From Hyphomonas sp. (lineage in GTDB: Bacteria > Pseudomonadota > Alphaproteobacteria > Caulobacterales > Hyphomonadaceae), in NCBI RefSeq assembly GCF_013823385.1, contig NZ_PNMA01000026.1, positions 1 through 56,573 of the forward strand: a stretch of 56,573 nt of DNA. Reading direction: 5' to 3'. The stretch's first letter is position 1, and each line of letters begins with the position of its first letter. Of the stretch, positions 8,982 to 17,034 are shown in pieces. The position numbers were made by a program, and so were the translations under genes. The notes beneath the pieces are model-generated. The model was not told where the DNA came from. It was given only the letters and a program-made list of their open reading frames with translations, and ran no database searches.

Positions 8982-9042
8982 ATATATGCATTCGCGCATA
9001 AAGCAAGAATGGAGCCACATATCTGTGAATAAAGCTACGGCT

Positions 9043-9642
9043 ATGCCCCGCCTCGTGCCCGGAAAACTCGTGGCAGCTACACACAACAAGGGCAAGGTGT
9101 CCGAACTGAAAGATCTGTTCGCGCCCCATGGTTTTGAGGTTGTTTCTGCCCTGGAACTCGGTCTGGATGAACCAGAAGAAACCGAGAATAGTTTTTCAGG
9201 CAACGCTCTGTTGAAAGCGCGCGCCGCTGTGAAGGCGACGGGCCTGCCGGCCCTGTCGGATGATTCGGGCCTGTCGGTGACAGCGCTTGGCGGCCAGCCG
9301 GGCATCCATTCGGCGCGCTGGGCCGGGGAGCCGCGCGATTTCTACAAGGCGATGGAAAAGGTGGAGGCGGCGTTGAAAGCATCAGGATCGGCAGACCGGT
9401 CGGCGAAATTCGTCTGCGCGTTGGCGGTTGCCTGGCCGGACGGTACGGAAGCTGTGTATGAGGGCGAGGTGCATGGCGCGCTCGTCTGGCCGCCGCGGGG
9501 GGAGAAGGGGTTTGGCTATGACCCCGTCTTCGTGGCCGAGGGCGAAACCGAAACCTTCGGCGAAATGGAACCGGCGCGGAAACATGCGATGAGCCACAGG
9601 GCGCGGGCGGTTGAAAAGCTGCGCGCGGCGCTGCTCGCATGA
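9043..9642 (+). CDS. rdgB: Non-canonical purine NTP pyrophosphatase RdgB (HAM1)
   Basis: 199 residues from ATG 9043 ([19 protein letters not shown]). Motifs of the family are present: [34 protein letters not shown] and GFGYDPVF. It hydrolyses dITP and XTP to monophosphates and so keeps deaminated purines out of DNA. Two other starts are in frame: GTG 9025 with GGAG 10 bases before it, and ATG 8986. Only family length favours 9043. It overlaps hemW by 4 bases, and an EcfG-type promoter lies upstream, which would tie nucleotide cleaning to general stress. Confidence 0.93.
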   Translation: MPRLVPGKLVAATHNKGKVSELKDLFAPHGFEVVSALELGLDEPEETENSFSGNALLKARAAVKATGLPALSDDSGLSVTALGGQPGIHSARWAGEPRDFYKAMEKVEAALKASGSADRSAKFVCALAVAWPDGTEAVYEGEVHGALVWPPRGEKGFGYDPVFVAEGETETFGEMEPARKHAMSHRARAVEKLRAALLA

Positions 9643-10811
9643 CCCAGGTTTTTGCGCCCTTCGGCCCGCATTTCGGTTTCGGTCTTTACGTTCACTGGCC
9701 GTATTGCACGCGGGTCTGCCCGTATTGCGATTTCAACGTCTATGCCGCCAAGGACCGGGTGACCGAGCCGCTGGTGTCGGCCATCGCCGCCGATATTCGC
9801 GCTCATCGCCGCAAGTTGCCCGAGCATGGGGCGCTCGATACGGTGTATTTCGGCGGGGGCACGCCCGCCCTGCTGCGACCCGAGCAGGTGGCGGAAATCC
9901 TCAAAGCAGCGTCTGACACATTTGGCATCAAGGAGGGCGCGGAGATAACCCTTGAGGCCAATCCCAACGATGTTCTGAGGGCAGACCTTCCGGGGCTGCG
10001 CCGGGCAGGGGTCACGCGCCTGTCAGTGGGCGTGCAGTCCATGCGGGACGCTGCGCTGGCTTTCCTGGGCCGCGATCATGATGCCGAGGCGGGCGCTGAA
10101 GCGGTGAAGCGGGCGCTGAAAGTGTTCGAGTCCGTGTCGATGGATCTCATCTATGCGCGGCCCGGCCAGTCGCCGGCCAATTGGGAGGCGGAACTCGCCG
10201 ACGCCCTCGCGCTGGGGGCGCCGCACCTGTCGCTCTATGAACTGACCTTCGAGCCGGCGACGGCCTTTGGCAAGGCGGCCGCGCGGGGGGATATTGTTCC
10301 GATGCCGGATGATGCGCAGGCAGACCTTTACGAACTTACCCAGCAGATGACAGCGCGGGCCGGACTGCCGGCCTATGAAGTGTCCAACCACGCCGTTTCG
10401 CCGGCGCATCAGTCGCGCCACAATCTCGTCTACTGGCGGGGTGGGGACTGGATCGGAGTGGGTCCCGGCGCGCATGGCCGCCTCTCGGTCAGCGGCAACC
10501 GCTATGCCACCGAGGCCGAGCGGCGCCCGGAAGCCTATATCGCCGGCGTGCAGATGCTGCAGGAAGGCTGGGCGGATGCCGGCAAGCTGCCGCCGCTCGA
10601 CATTGCGCGCGAGTTGCTGGCCATGGGCCTGCGCGCGGCAGAGGGCGTTGACCTGCGCCGGGTGGAGCTTGTTTCCGGCAAGCAGGTGCCCCGCGACAAG
10701 CTGGCGGTGTTTGCCGAGCAGGGCTGGGTGAAAATGCAGGGATCAGAGCTTTCCCTCACCGAGAGCGGACGGCTTCTGGCGGACGCGCTGACGGCGCAGC
10801 TCGCGCCCTGA
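9639..10811 (+). CDS. hemW: Heme chaperone HemW (radical SAM)
   Basis: 390 residues. The radical SAM cluster motif is C23-x3-C27-x2-C30, in [17 protein letters not shown], followed by [11 protein letters not shown] and GVQSM. The [20 protein letters not shown] block is that of HemW rather than true HemN oxygen-independent coproporphyrinogen oxidase. HemW is thought to insert heme into respiratory enzymes. It is coupled to rdgB by an ATGA overlap, the usual rdgB-hemW order in alphaproteobacteria. It converges on xerC with a 7-base gap. Confidence 0.93.
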   Translation: MTQVFAPFGPHFGFGLYVHWPYCTRVCPYCDFNVYAAKDRVTEPLVSAIAADIRAHRRKLPEHGALDTVYFGGGTPALLRPEQVAEILKAASDTFGIKEGAEITLEANPNDVLRADLPGLRRAGVTRLSVGVQSMRDAALAFLGRDHDAEAGAEAVKRALKVFESVSMDLIYARPGQSPANWEAELADALALGAPHLSLYELTFEPATAFGKAAARGDIVPMPDDAQADLYELTQQMTARAGLPAYEVSNHAVSPAHQSRHNLVYWRGGDWIGVGPGAHGRLSVSGNRYATEAERRPEAYIAGVQMLQEGWADAGKLPPLDIARELLAMGLRAAEGVDLRRVELVSGKQVPRDKLAVFAEQGWVKMQGSELSLTESGRLLADALTAQLAP

Positions 10812-10818
10812 GGCGACT

Positions 10819-11718
10819 TCAGGCGCGCGGGTGGGCGGCGGCGTGAACCTCGCGCAGGCGCGAGGAATCGATGCCGGTATAGACCTGCGTGGTTGAGAGG
10901 GAGGCGTGGCCGAGCAGCGTCTGGATGGCGCGCAGGTCGGCCCCGTTTGCCAGCAGATGCGTGGCGAAGGCGTGGCGCAGGGCGTGGGGCGTGGCCGTTT
11001 CCGGCAGGCCGAGATAGCCGCGCATCTTCTGCATCAGGCCCTGGATCAGGCGCGGATTGAGGGCGCCGCCCTTGGCGCCGCGGAAGAGGGGCTTGTCGCG
11101 GGTGAGCGCCCAGGGGCAAATTTCCGTATACAAATGGATCGCCTCGCGCACCGCCGGGATCAGCGGCACGATGCGTACCTTGCCGCCCTTGCCCTTGATG
11201 CGCAGGCGCTCCGGGGCCGGAAGGTCAGCGCCCGTCAGGCTGAGGGCTTCTGAGATACGCAGACCCGCGCCATAAAGCAGGGAAAGCACGGCGGCGTCCC
11301 GCGCGCCGATCCAGGGCTCCTGATCGGGCTCGCTTTCGGCTTCGGAGATGAGATCGCGCGCGGCATCGATGGAGACCGGGCGGGGCAGGCGCTGGGGCCG
11401 GCGGGGGCCTTGCAGATAGCCGACCTCGGCATTGTTGATGCCATGGGCGCGGTCCACCCAGCGGTAAAGCGCCTTGATGGAAGAGAGGATGCGCGCCACG
11501 GTCGCGTCCGAAAGGCCTTCCCGGCGGCGCTCGGCAAGGTAGGCGCGTATGTCCCGGGCGCGGACGTCTGCCAGCATGGCGAGGGAGGGCTCCCCGCCCA
11601 TATGCACGCGCAGGAAGGCAACGAAGAAGGAAAGGTCGCTGCCATAGGCTTCCACCGTCTTGGCGGCCATGCGGCGCTCACGGGTCAGATGGTCAAGGAA
11701 GGCGGGCAGAACGTCCAT
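10819..11718 (-). CDS. xerC: Tyrosine recombinase XerC
   Basis: 299 residues, the XerC/D length. The N-terminal SAM-like core-binding domain covers about residues 1-90. The catalytic set is complete: R154 in GAGLRISEALSL, the lysine in IKGKGGK, H245 and R248 in PHALRHAFATHLL, H271 in LLGHASLSTTQ, and Y280. The ending AAAHPRA is typical of XerC. With XerD it resolves chromosome dimers at dif. It is isolated from any integrase or attachment site, so it is the housekeeping copy. It follows ycgN by 63 bases. Confidence 0.93.
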   Translation of the reverse strand: MDVLPAFLDHLTRERRMAAKTVEAYGSDLSFFVAFLRVHMGGEPSLAMLADVRARDIRAYLAERRREGLSDATVARILSSIKALYRWVDRAHGINNAEVGYLQGPRRPQRLPRPVSIDAARDLISEAESEPDQEPWIGARDAAVLSLLYGAGLRISEALSLTGADLPAPERLRIKGKGGKVRIVPLIPAVREAIHLYTEICPWALTRDKPLFRGAKGGALNPRLIQGLMQKMRGYLGLPETATPHALRHAFATHLLANGADLRAIQTLLGHASLSTTQVYTGIDSSRLREVHAAAHPRA

Positions 11719-11781
11719 CCAGTCAGGGTGCCACGGCGCCGTTAAGGATGGCTGAAGATGGCGGTCTGAAGGGGCAAGCCT

Positions 11782-12237
11782 CTAAGGCTCAGTGCCTTCC
11801 CAGTCGATGACCCAGTCGATCTCGTTTTCCTCGAAAACGGTCTCTTCCGAGACCGTTTGTCCACGGACGGAGTGGCCGAGTTCATGGATGCGCTCGCGGT
11901 CACCGCAGACGAGGTGGTGCCAGGCGGGCAGGGGCTTGCCCTCATCGATCAGCCGGTAGGCGCAAGTGCGCGGCAGCCAATCGACCTGTTCGACCACGAC
12001 GGGGGTCAGCTGCACGCAGTCGGGCACATGCTGGCGGCGGTTGGCATAGTCGGAGCACTGGCAGGTGCTGCCGTCGAGCAGCTTGCAGTGAAGGCGCGTA
12101 TAGGCGAGGGCCCCGGTGTCTTCATCCTCAAGCTTGACGACACAGCATTTGCCGCAGCCATCACACAGGCTTTCCCATTCCTCCGGGGTCATTTCCTCCA
12201 GGGTCTTGGTTTTCCAGAAGGGTTTGGGTCTTGGCAT
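11782..12237 (-). CDS. YcgN/UPF0260 family cysteine-cluster protein
   Basis: 151 residues. It begins PFWKTKTLEEMTPEEWESLCDGCGKCC, the conserved start of the YcgN family, and has further cysteines in LHCKLLDGSTCQCSDYANR, CVQLTP and CAYRL, enough to bind a metal or zinc cluster. The role is unknown. It starts 4 bases after the GNAT gene stop. The 3' end of the gene contains two overlapping perfect hairpins (11823-11839, 11835-11858) encoding GQTVSEETVFEENE, which is unusual for coding DNA. Confidence 0.88.
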   Translation of the reverse strand: MPRPKPFWKTKTLEEMTPEEWESLCDGCGKCCVVKLEDEDTGALAYTRLHCKLLDGSTCQCSDYANRRQHVPDCVQLTPVVVEQVDWLPRTCAYRLIDEGKPLPAWHHLVCGDRERIHELGHSVRGQTVSEETVFEENEIDWVIDWEGTEP

Positions 12238-12241
12238 CCTG

Positions 12242-12520
12242 TCAGGCTTTCAGGGCCGCCCATTCGGGCGTCTTGTCGATCACGCCGCTGGCATACCAGC
12301 AGGCGGAGGTGACTTTTTCGCCGGCTGCCTGGATGTCTTCCATGATGGCGGTGACGAGGCGTTTGCCGATGCCGCGTCCGCCGATGGCATCGGGCACGAT
12401 GGTATGCGTGATGTGGCGTACACCCGGCTGGCGGCGCTCATAGGTGAGGTAGCCTTCCACGCCGTCGAGGATCAGGCTGTAGCGCTGGCGGGCGGCGTCA
12501 TGGGTGATGGTCTGGCTCAT
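12242..12520 (-). CDS. Small CG-type GNAT acetyltransferase
   Basis: 92 residues, a whole minimal GNAT of the YjdJ/NATD1 type. The acetyl-CoA loop is GGRGIGKRLVTAIMEDIQAAG, and the conserved ending is YASGVIDKTPEWAAL. It overlaps the membrane-protein gene upstream by 4 bases. A diverged paralogue lies two genes upstream at 12785-13072, sharing the VPDA-x-GxGxG and PEW blocks. The substrate is unknown. Confidence 0.85.
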   Translation of the reverse strand: MSQTITHDAARQRYSLILDGVEGYLTYERRQPGVRHITHTIVPDAIGGRGIGKRLVTAIMEDIQAAGEKVTSACWYASGVIDKTPEWAALKA

Positions 12521-12759
12521 GCGAAGATGTCCGTCTGTTTGCTGGCAAGCTGTTTACGGATCCAGCCGGGCAGGAGGAAGAAGGCAATGCCAGTCAGCCA
12601 GATGGGCGTGAGGACGAGCCCGGCCCCGATGAAAGCACCGATTGTGTAGACGGTGCTGCTTTCAGCGCTGCTGGTGATGGCGCTGAAGGCGGCCGCTGCG
12701 GTCATGCCAAGCCCGCCCAGTATCCATAGAATACCGAGGATTCTCAAAAGGATGCCCAT
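12517..12759 (-). CDS. Small membrane protein, unknown function
   Basis: 80 residues from ATG 12759, chosen for the strong AGGAGG 7 bases upstream. Two hydrophobic segments: ILGILWILGGLGMTAAAAF (about 6-25) and IGAFIGAGLVLTPIWLTGIAFFLLPGW (about 37-63), then a basic tail RKQLASKQ. It lies between two paralogous GNAT genes, coupled to the downstream one by ATGA. I do not recognise the family. Confidence 0.75.
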   Translation of the reverse strand: MGILLRILGILWILGGLGMTAAAAFSAITSSAESSTVYTIGAFIGAGLVLTPIWLTGIAFFLLPGWIRKQLASKQTDIFA

Positions 12760-12784
12760 TGGTCTGCCTCCTGCCGCGCCAAGC

Positions 12785-13072
12785 TCAGGCGAGCACATCC
12801 TGCCATTCGGGATGTTTCCCGATCTGCGCCTTGGCGAAGGGGCAGAGGGGAATGATCTTGATGCCGGCCGCGCGGGCGTCTTCCACCGCGCGCAGCACCA
12901 TCGCCTGGCCTGCGCCCTTGCCGCGCAGCGCGTCGGGCACGCCGGTATGGTCGATGATGAGGCGCGTGGCCCCTGCCTTGGAATAGGTCATCTCGGCCGT
13001 GTGGCCATCGATGGTGACGAAGTAGCGTCCGCCGGTTGGGCCGTCCTCGCGTTTGACGTCCAGATCGCTCAT
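12785..13072 (-). CDS. Small CG-type GNAT acetyltransferase (second copy)
   Basis: 95 residues starting MSDLDVKREDGPTGGRYFV at ATG 13072, with AAGGAG 6 bases upstream. It has the GNAT loop GVPDALRGKGAGQAMVLRAVEDARAAG and the ending PFAKAQIGKHPEWQDVL, clearly related to the product of 12242-12520. It leads a probable operon: GNAT, membrane protein, GNAT, ycgN. A long frame continues upstream against mnmC but is only antisense shadow. Confidence 0.85.
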   Translation of the reverse strand: MSDLDVKREDGPTGGRYFVTIDGHTAEMTYSKAGATRLIIDHTGVPDALRGKGAGQAMVLRAVEDARAAGIKIIPLCPFAKAQIGKHPEWQDVLA

Positions 13073-13177
13073 GCTGGGCTCCTTTGCTAGCTTTGGGGCG
13101 AAGGTGGGGCAGGCGCGGCAAAAGCGCAATGCCTGGCCCCGTTCCCATTTCCGGCCGGGCGGGCTAGGGCAGGGGCC

Positions 13178-14989
13178 ATGACGCGGCTGCTGACCCATCC
13201 GGAGATCGAATGGCGGGAGGACGGAACTCCCGTCGCGACCGCATTCGGCGACGTGTATTTCTCGGTGGAGGACGGCCTTGCCGAGACGCGGGCAGTGTTC
13301 CTGAAGGGCTGCAGCCTGCCGGACGCCTGGGCCGGGCGGCGACAATTCACCGTGGCCGAAACCGGCTTTGGCACCGGCCTCAATTTCCTCGCCCTCTGGC
13401 AGCTCTGGCGGCAGCATCGGCCCCATCCGCAGGCGCGGCTCAGCTTTGTCAGCTTCGAGGCTTTTCCGCTGAAAGCGGAAGACGCGGCGCGGGCGTTTGA
13501 AACATGGCCGGAACTTCGCCCGCTGGCAGATCAGCTGCTGGCGCGCTGGCCGGGGCCGGTGAAGGGCGCGCGGCATCTCATTTTCGAGGAAGACGGGGTC
13601 GATCTCATCCTGCATCTGGGCGAGATCGCGCAGACGCTGCCCGCCAGCCGTTTCCTGGCCGATGCCTGGTTCCTGGACGGGTTCAGCCCCGCGAAGAATT
13701 CCGGGATGTGGGCGGAAGAGATTTTCCCTCTGATCGCGGCGCGTTCTGCGCCCGGCGCGCGGGCTGCGACGTTTACCGTCGCCGGCTACGTGCGCCGCGG
13801 GCTCTCGGCAGCCGGGTTTGAGGTGCGCAAGGCCGAGGGCCATGGCCGCAAGCGCCAGCGGCTGGAAGCGTTCTTTCCAGGCGAGGCGGCCGCGCTTTCG
13901 CCGCCCCGGCGGGTGGCGGTGCTGGGGGCGGGGATTGCGGGCGCGTGCGTTGCTCACCGGCTGGCGCTGGCGGGCGTCGAGGCTGTTGTGTTTGATCCGT
14001 CCCCGGAGCCAGCCTCCGGCGCAAGTGGCAATCGGCTGGGCTTGATGATGCCGCGCCTGGATGCGGGGGAGACCGCCGAAGCGCGCCTGCTGATCGATGC
14101 CTATCTCGCTGCGCGGGAGTTCTATCGCGGCCGCTGCGGCGCCGAGCTGACCGATGTGCGCCAGCCGCCACGAAACGAGACCGAGGTGAAGCGGTTTGAG
14201 AAGCTGCTGGCCGATCCGCCCTTTCCTCTGGAAGACCTGGAGGCAATTGCCGGCGGCGGCCTGCTGCACAAGCGCGCGATGATCCTCCGTCCAAGGCAGA
14301 TTGTCTCTTCTCTGCTGGAGGGGATTGAGCTGCGCCTGGGCGGCGTGCCCGAGGTGGACCTTGCCGCGCGCCGCGTGAATGGCGAGGCGTTTGACGCCGT
14401 CGTGCTCGCCAGCGGCATGGCGCTGCGCACGCTGATGCCGGCGCTGGAACTTACGGGCCGGCAGGGGCAGGTGGAGCATCTGACGGGCGCTGTAAACGCT
14501 CCGCCTTCGGCCATTGCTTCGGGCACATATTGTATTGCGCTCGGGCAAGAGCGTCTCTGGGGCGCGACTTTCGAGCCGGCCGGAGACGGCGACAGCGCGG
14601 CCATCAGCGAGGCCGCGCGGGCGGAGAATCTGGAGGGGCTGACTGCGCTCTGGCCCTGGTGGGTGCATGAGGCGCAGAAGGGGGGAGCAGTATCGCGCGC
14701 TTCGGTAAGGGCCACCACGCCAGACCGGCTGCCCCTGATCGGCGAAGCGCCCGATGCCGAAGCGATGTCTGCGGCCTGGGATGGGAGGACGGCGCCGGAG
14801 GAGTCGCCGGTCTTGCCGGGCGTATATGTGACTGGTGGATTTGGCAGCCGGGGCTTTACCTGGGCGCCCTGGGCGGCAGGCATTGTGGTTTCGGCGCTCT
14901 GCGGAAGTCCGGCGCCGGCGGATATGCCATCCCTCAGGGCCGTGAGCCCGTCGCGGCAGATCCTCCGGCGTCTGAGGAAGGCGCGCTGA
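13178..14989 (+). CDS. mnmC: Bifunctional tRNA modification enzyme MnmC
   Basis: 603 residues. The N-terminal methyltransferase domain has the SAM loop [15 protein letters not shown] (about residue 50) and [15 protein letters not shown]. The C-terminal FAD domain starts near 245 with [21 protein letters not shown] and ends with [16 protein letters not shown]. The enzyme converts cmnm5s2U34 to mnm5s2U34 in tRNA: the FAD domain removes the carboxymethyl group, the methyltransferase adds methyl. It is divergent from the GNAT operon and converges on the small gene at 14993 with a 3-base gap. Confidence 0.95.
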   Translation: MTRLLTHPEIEWREDGTPVATAFGDVYFSVEDGLAETRAVFLKGCSLPDAWAGRRQFTVAETGFGTGLNFLALWQLWRQHRPHPQARLSFVSFEAFPLKAEDAARAFETWPELRPLADQLLARWPGPVKGARHLIFEEDGVDLILHLGEIAQTLPASRFLADAWFLDGFSPAKNSGMWAEEIFPLIAARSAPGARAATFTVAGYVRRGLSAAGFEVRKAEGHGRKRQRLEAFFPGEAAALSPPRRVAVLGAGIAGACVAHRLALAGVEAVVFDPSPEPASGASGNRLGLMMPRLDAGETAEARLLIDAYLAAREFYRGRCGAELTDVRQPPRNETEVKRFEKLLADPPFPLEDLEAIAGGGLLHKRAMILRPRQIVSSLLEGIELRLGGVPEVDLAARRVNGEAFDAVVLASGMALRTLMPALELTGRQGQVEHLTGAVNAPPSAIASGTYCIALGQERLWGATFEPAGDGDSAAISEAARAENLEGLTALWPWWVHEAQKGGAVSRASVRATTPDRLPLIGEAPDAEAMSAAWDGRTAPEESPVLPGVYVTGGFGSRGFTWAPWAAGIVVSALCGSPAPADMPSLRAVSPSRQILRRLRKAR

Positions 14990-14992
14990 GCC

Positions 14993-15178
14993 TCAGGGCG
15001 CCTGAACGAAGAAGACCCGGACGCCGCCATTTTCGTGGCGTTCAAGGTTCACCGAGAGGCCTGCCACTTCCAGTGACATGTTGCCTGCGATGGAGCTGAG
15101 GATGACGGTGGCCGCCAGGATTGCGACGGCCAGTCCGCCGAGTAGCCAGTTGTTATGCACGAGATGCCCCTGTTTCAT
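14993..15178 (-). CDS. 61-residue single-pass membrane protein after pspC
   Basis: 61 residues from ATG 15178 (MKQGHLVHNN), with AAGGA 9 bases before. One membrane segment WLLGGLAVAILAATVILSSIAG is followed by a short periplasmic-looking tail SLEVAGLSVNLERHENGGVRVFFV. It lies 47 bases after pspC on the same strand and probably ends the psp operon. Its shape resembles the 54-residue protein at 37165, a membrane anchor with a small beta tail. I do not recognise a family. Confidence 0.65.
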   Translation of the reverse strand: MKQGHLVHNNWLLGGLAVAILAATVILSSIAGNMSLEVAGLSVNLERHENGGVRVFFVQAP

Positions 15179-15225
15179 TGATCCGGTCCTTGGGCGGAGT
15201 AGGTGTGGGTGGGCGGTTTGCCCGG

Positions 15226-15642
15226 TCAGTTGCCTTTTTCGAGGTCCCGGAATTCCTGGCGCAGACGCCATTCATCCGAGGTTACAGCGCGTTCGAGATT
15301 CTTCAGGCGCTCGTCGAGATCCATGAAGGTGTACTTGATGGTGCCGAAGGTCGCGCGCGGACGGTCCTGAACGCCGCGCCAGAAAGCGTCTTCATCCGGG
15401 CTCATCGAGCCGTATCCGATTGGCGCGCGGGGCGTGATCATCCAGATAACGATGTAGGTGATGATGGCGACCGGGCCGAGGCCGAAAAGCGTCAGCAGGA
15501 CGAACAGCACACGGACGAGGATGGGTTCCCAGCCAAAGCGTTCGGCGATGCCGCCGCAGACGCCGGAAATGACCTTGTCCTGACGGGAGCGGTAGAAGCG
15601 TTTCGGGTTTGGGGAGTGGTAGGGGTCGTAGGGGTGGGACAT
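15226..15642 (-). CDS. pspC: Phage shock protein C
   Basis: 138 residues. The PspC domain is RFYRSRQDKVISGVCGGIAERFGW, then a membrane segment LVRVLFVLLTLFGLGPVAIITYIVIWMITP (about 43-72). The C-terminal half forms a coiled coil DLDERLKNLERAV. With PspB it senses envelope damage and draws PspA from PspF to the membrane. The start follows pspB by 11 bases with AAGGAG upstream. Confidence 0.92.
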   Translation of the reverse strand: MSHPYDPYHSPNPKRFYRSRQDKVISGVCGGIAERFGWEPILVRVLFVLLTLFGLGPVAIITYIVIWMITPRAPIGYGSMSPDEDAFWRGVQDRPRATFGTIKYTFMDLDERLKNLERAVTSDEWRLRQEFRDLEKGN

Positions 15643-15653
15643 TTCCTGTCTCC

Positions 15654-15911
15654 TTATTCGTCAAAGTTGGTGCGGCGGGGGCGCGGAGGCGGGCGAGGGC
15701 TTTCTGCGTTGCGGGCTTCGAGCAGGGATTCGAGGGTTTCGATGCGGCGCTCCATTGCCTTGGCGGAGCGCCAGAGATCCTCGAGCATGCGCTCATCGTC
15801 CGGCTGCAGGGTCTTCTGGCGCCGCCAGAGCGTGATGTAGTGAAACACCATGCCCGGCAGCACCACAAAGACGGCGATGATGGCAAACAGAGGGATGAGG
15901 GCCTCGCTCAT
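15654..15911 (-). CDS. pspB: Phage shock protein B
   Basis: 85 residues. An N-terminal membrane helix IPLFAIIAVFVVLPGMVFHYITLW is followed by basic residues and a coiled coil ERMLEDLWRSAKAMERRIETLESLLEA, the PspB pattern. The proline-arginine tail PRPPPRPRR is unusual. It partners PspC. The start lies 2 bases past the stop of the 35-residue gene upstream. Two proteins with the same layout, at 42503 and 42778, look like distant relatives. Confidence 0.88.
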   Translation of the reverse strand: MSEALIPLFAIIAVFVVLPGMVFHYITLWRRQKTLQPDDERMLEDLWRSAKAMERRIETLESLLEARNAESPRPPPRPRRTNFDE

Positions 15912-15913
15912 GA

Positions 15914-16021
15914 TTACTCATTGCCCCCGGCGGCGGCGCGTTCCTCACGCGCCTGGGCGATCAGACCCGGCGTGCAGATGACAGCCAGGAAGCCAAAGAG
16001 GCAGACCAGCGAAAAGACCAT
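15914..16021 (-). CDS. 35-residue membrane peptide between pspA and pspB
   Basis: This frame encodes 35 residues: MVFSLVCLFGFLAVICTPGL, then IAQAREERAAAGGNE. It starts 3 bases after the pspA stop and ends 2 bases before the pspB start, so it fills the gap exactly. GGAGGG in the last pspA codons lies 7 bases before its ATG, a strong ribosome site with no other gene to serve. One membrane helix and a short charged tail are predicted. By position it could be a small Psp subunit, as PspD is in enterobacteria, but no homology is claimed. Confidence 0.7.
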   Translation of the reverse strand: MVFSLVCLFGFLAVICTPGLIAQAREERAAAGGNE

Positions 16022-16024
16022 TGA

Positions 16025-16705
16025 TCAGCCCTCCGACTTCTTCACGGGCGCCTTGCCTTTCCGGGCCTTCAGCGCGGCGAGTTCCTTCTCGATGGACTCG
16101 TTCTGCTCAAGCTCGGCAAACTCCTGCTCCAGGCTCGGTTCACGTCCACGAATGGTATCGGCATAGGCCTCCATCTCGTCGACTTTGCGTTCCAGCTGGT
16201 TGTAGCGCAGGATCGCCTCATCGGCGCGGCCATCATACATCTGGCTGCGCATGCGGATGCGCTGTTCAGCTGCTTCGCGGCGCATGACGAGCGCGCGGTG
16301 CTTGGCCTTGGCTTCGTCGAGCTTGGCCGAGAGCTTCGTCAGGTCTTCCTGGCGGCGCTCGAAGGCTTCCTCGGCGATCTTCATCGCATGATGACGGCGC
16401 TCGACTTCGGTTTCGCATTTCTGCTTGGCGATCAGCGCGCCGCGGGCGAGGTCTTCGCGGCCCTTGTCGATGGCGAGTTCGGCCTTGGCCGACCAGTCAT
16501 CCCGGGTGGCCGTGAAGTGGGCGATTTCGCGCTCCATTTCTTTCTTGTCGGCCATTGCGCGGGCAGCGGCGGTGCGCACTTCGACCAGCGTGTCTTCCAT
16601 TTCCTGGATGATCAGGCGGGCGATTTTTTCGGGATTTTCGGCGCCATCCAGCATCGCATTGAGGTTGGAGTTGATGATGTCGCCGAGACGGGAGAAGAGA
16701 CCCAT
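16025..16705 (-). CDS. pspA: Phage shock protein A
   Basis: 226 residues from ATG 16705 (MGLFSRLGDIINSNLNAMLD), the invariant PspA/IM30 start; GAAAGGAA lies upstream. Nearly the whole chain is coiled coil: EDTLVEVRTAAARAMADKKEMEREI to ESIEKELAALKARKG. PspA coats stressed inner membrane in ESCRT-III-like assemblies and also inhibits PspF. It is the second gene of the operon and ends in a lysine-rich tail KAPVKKSEG. Confidence 0.95.
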   Translation of the reverse strand: MGLFSRLGDIINSNLNAMLDGAENPEKIARLIIQEMEDTLVEVRTAAARAMADKKEMEREIAHFTATRDDWSAKAELAIDKGREDLARGALIAKQKCETEVERRHHAMKIAEEAFERRQEDLTKLSAKLDEAKAKHRALVMRREAAEQRIRMRSQMYDGRADEAILRYNQLERKVDEMEAYADTIRGREPSLEQEFAELEQNESIEKELAALKARKGKAPVKKSEG

Positions 16706-16730
16706 GGGAATTTCCTTTCGTAGCTGGAGA

Positions 16731-16862
16731 TCAGAAGAAGAGGCCGCCGAGCAGCACGCCTGCGGCAAAGAACATCCACGTCTCCGCCCGGCGCGAGGCG
16801 AGCCAGCGGCCAAAGCGGCCGGCATCGGTGCGCGGTGTGTAGGGATCGTCCTGGTAGCTCAT
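16731..16862 (-). CDS. 43-residue membrane protein leading the psp operon
   Basis: 43 residues from ATG 16862: MSYQDDPYTPRTDAGRFGRW, then LASRRAETWMFFAAGVLLGGLFF. The charged N-terminus and one C-terminal membrane helix suggest a tail-anchored protein. AAGGA lies 9 bases before the ATG. It is the first gene after the candidate sigma-54 promoter and ends 25 bases before pspA, so it is in the psp operon. In-frame sequence extends up to 17036 but passes through the promoter. No family recognised. Confidence 0.65.
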   Translation of the reverse strand: MSYQDDPYTPRTDAGRFGRWLASRRAETWMFFAAGVLLGGLFF

Positions 16863-16923
16863 TTCTGTGTCGTCCTTGGTTTTCAGTGGTTGGCAACGCC
16901 CGTCGCCCTGATGCCACTCCCAT

Positions 16924-16939
16924 TTCAAGAGCCGTGCCA
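16924..16939 (-). promoter_or_regulatory. Candidate sigma-54 promoter of the psp operon
   Basis: On the minus strand TGGCACG (16939-16933), four bases, TTGAA (16928-16924). This fits the consensus TGGCACG-N4-TTGCW except for A in place of the -12 C. It lies about 60 bases before the 43-residue gene, with AT-rich DNA (16960-17030) between it and pspF where PspF and IHF would bind. The divergent sigma-54 activator gene supports the call. Confidence 0.65.
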
Positions 16940-17034
16940 GTTTGGGATTAATTTCATAATACGTTGATTTATATAGAGAAAAAACTTTTTGGCGCTTAGG
17001 CGTTAATGAAGGAAAGGCTTGTTTTGCTAAAAAC

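Noticed and set aside
10819..11718. XerC as a mobile integrase
   Set aside because: Length, ending and neighbours are those of the housekeeping recombinase; no att repeats nearby.
12785..14668. 627-codon frame on the minus strand across mnmC
   Set aside because: Only its last 95 codons are a gene (GNAT). The rest is antisense to the well-supported mnmC and has no motif.
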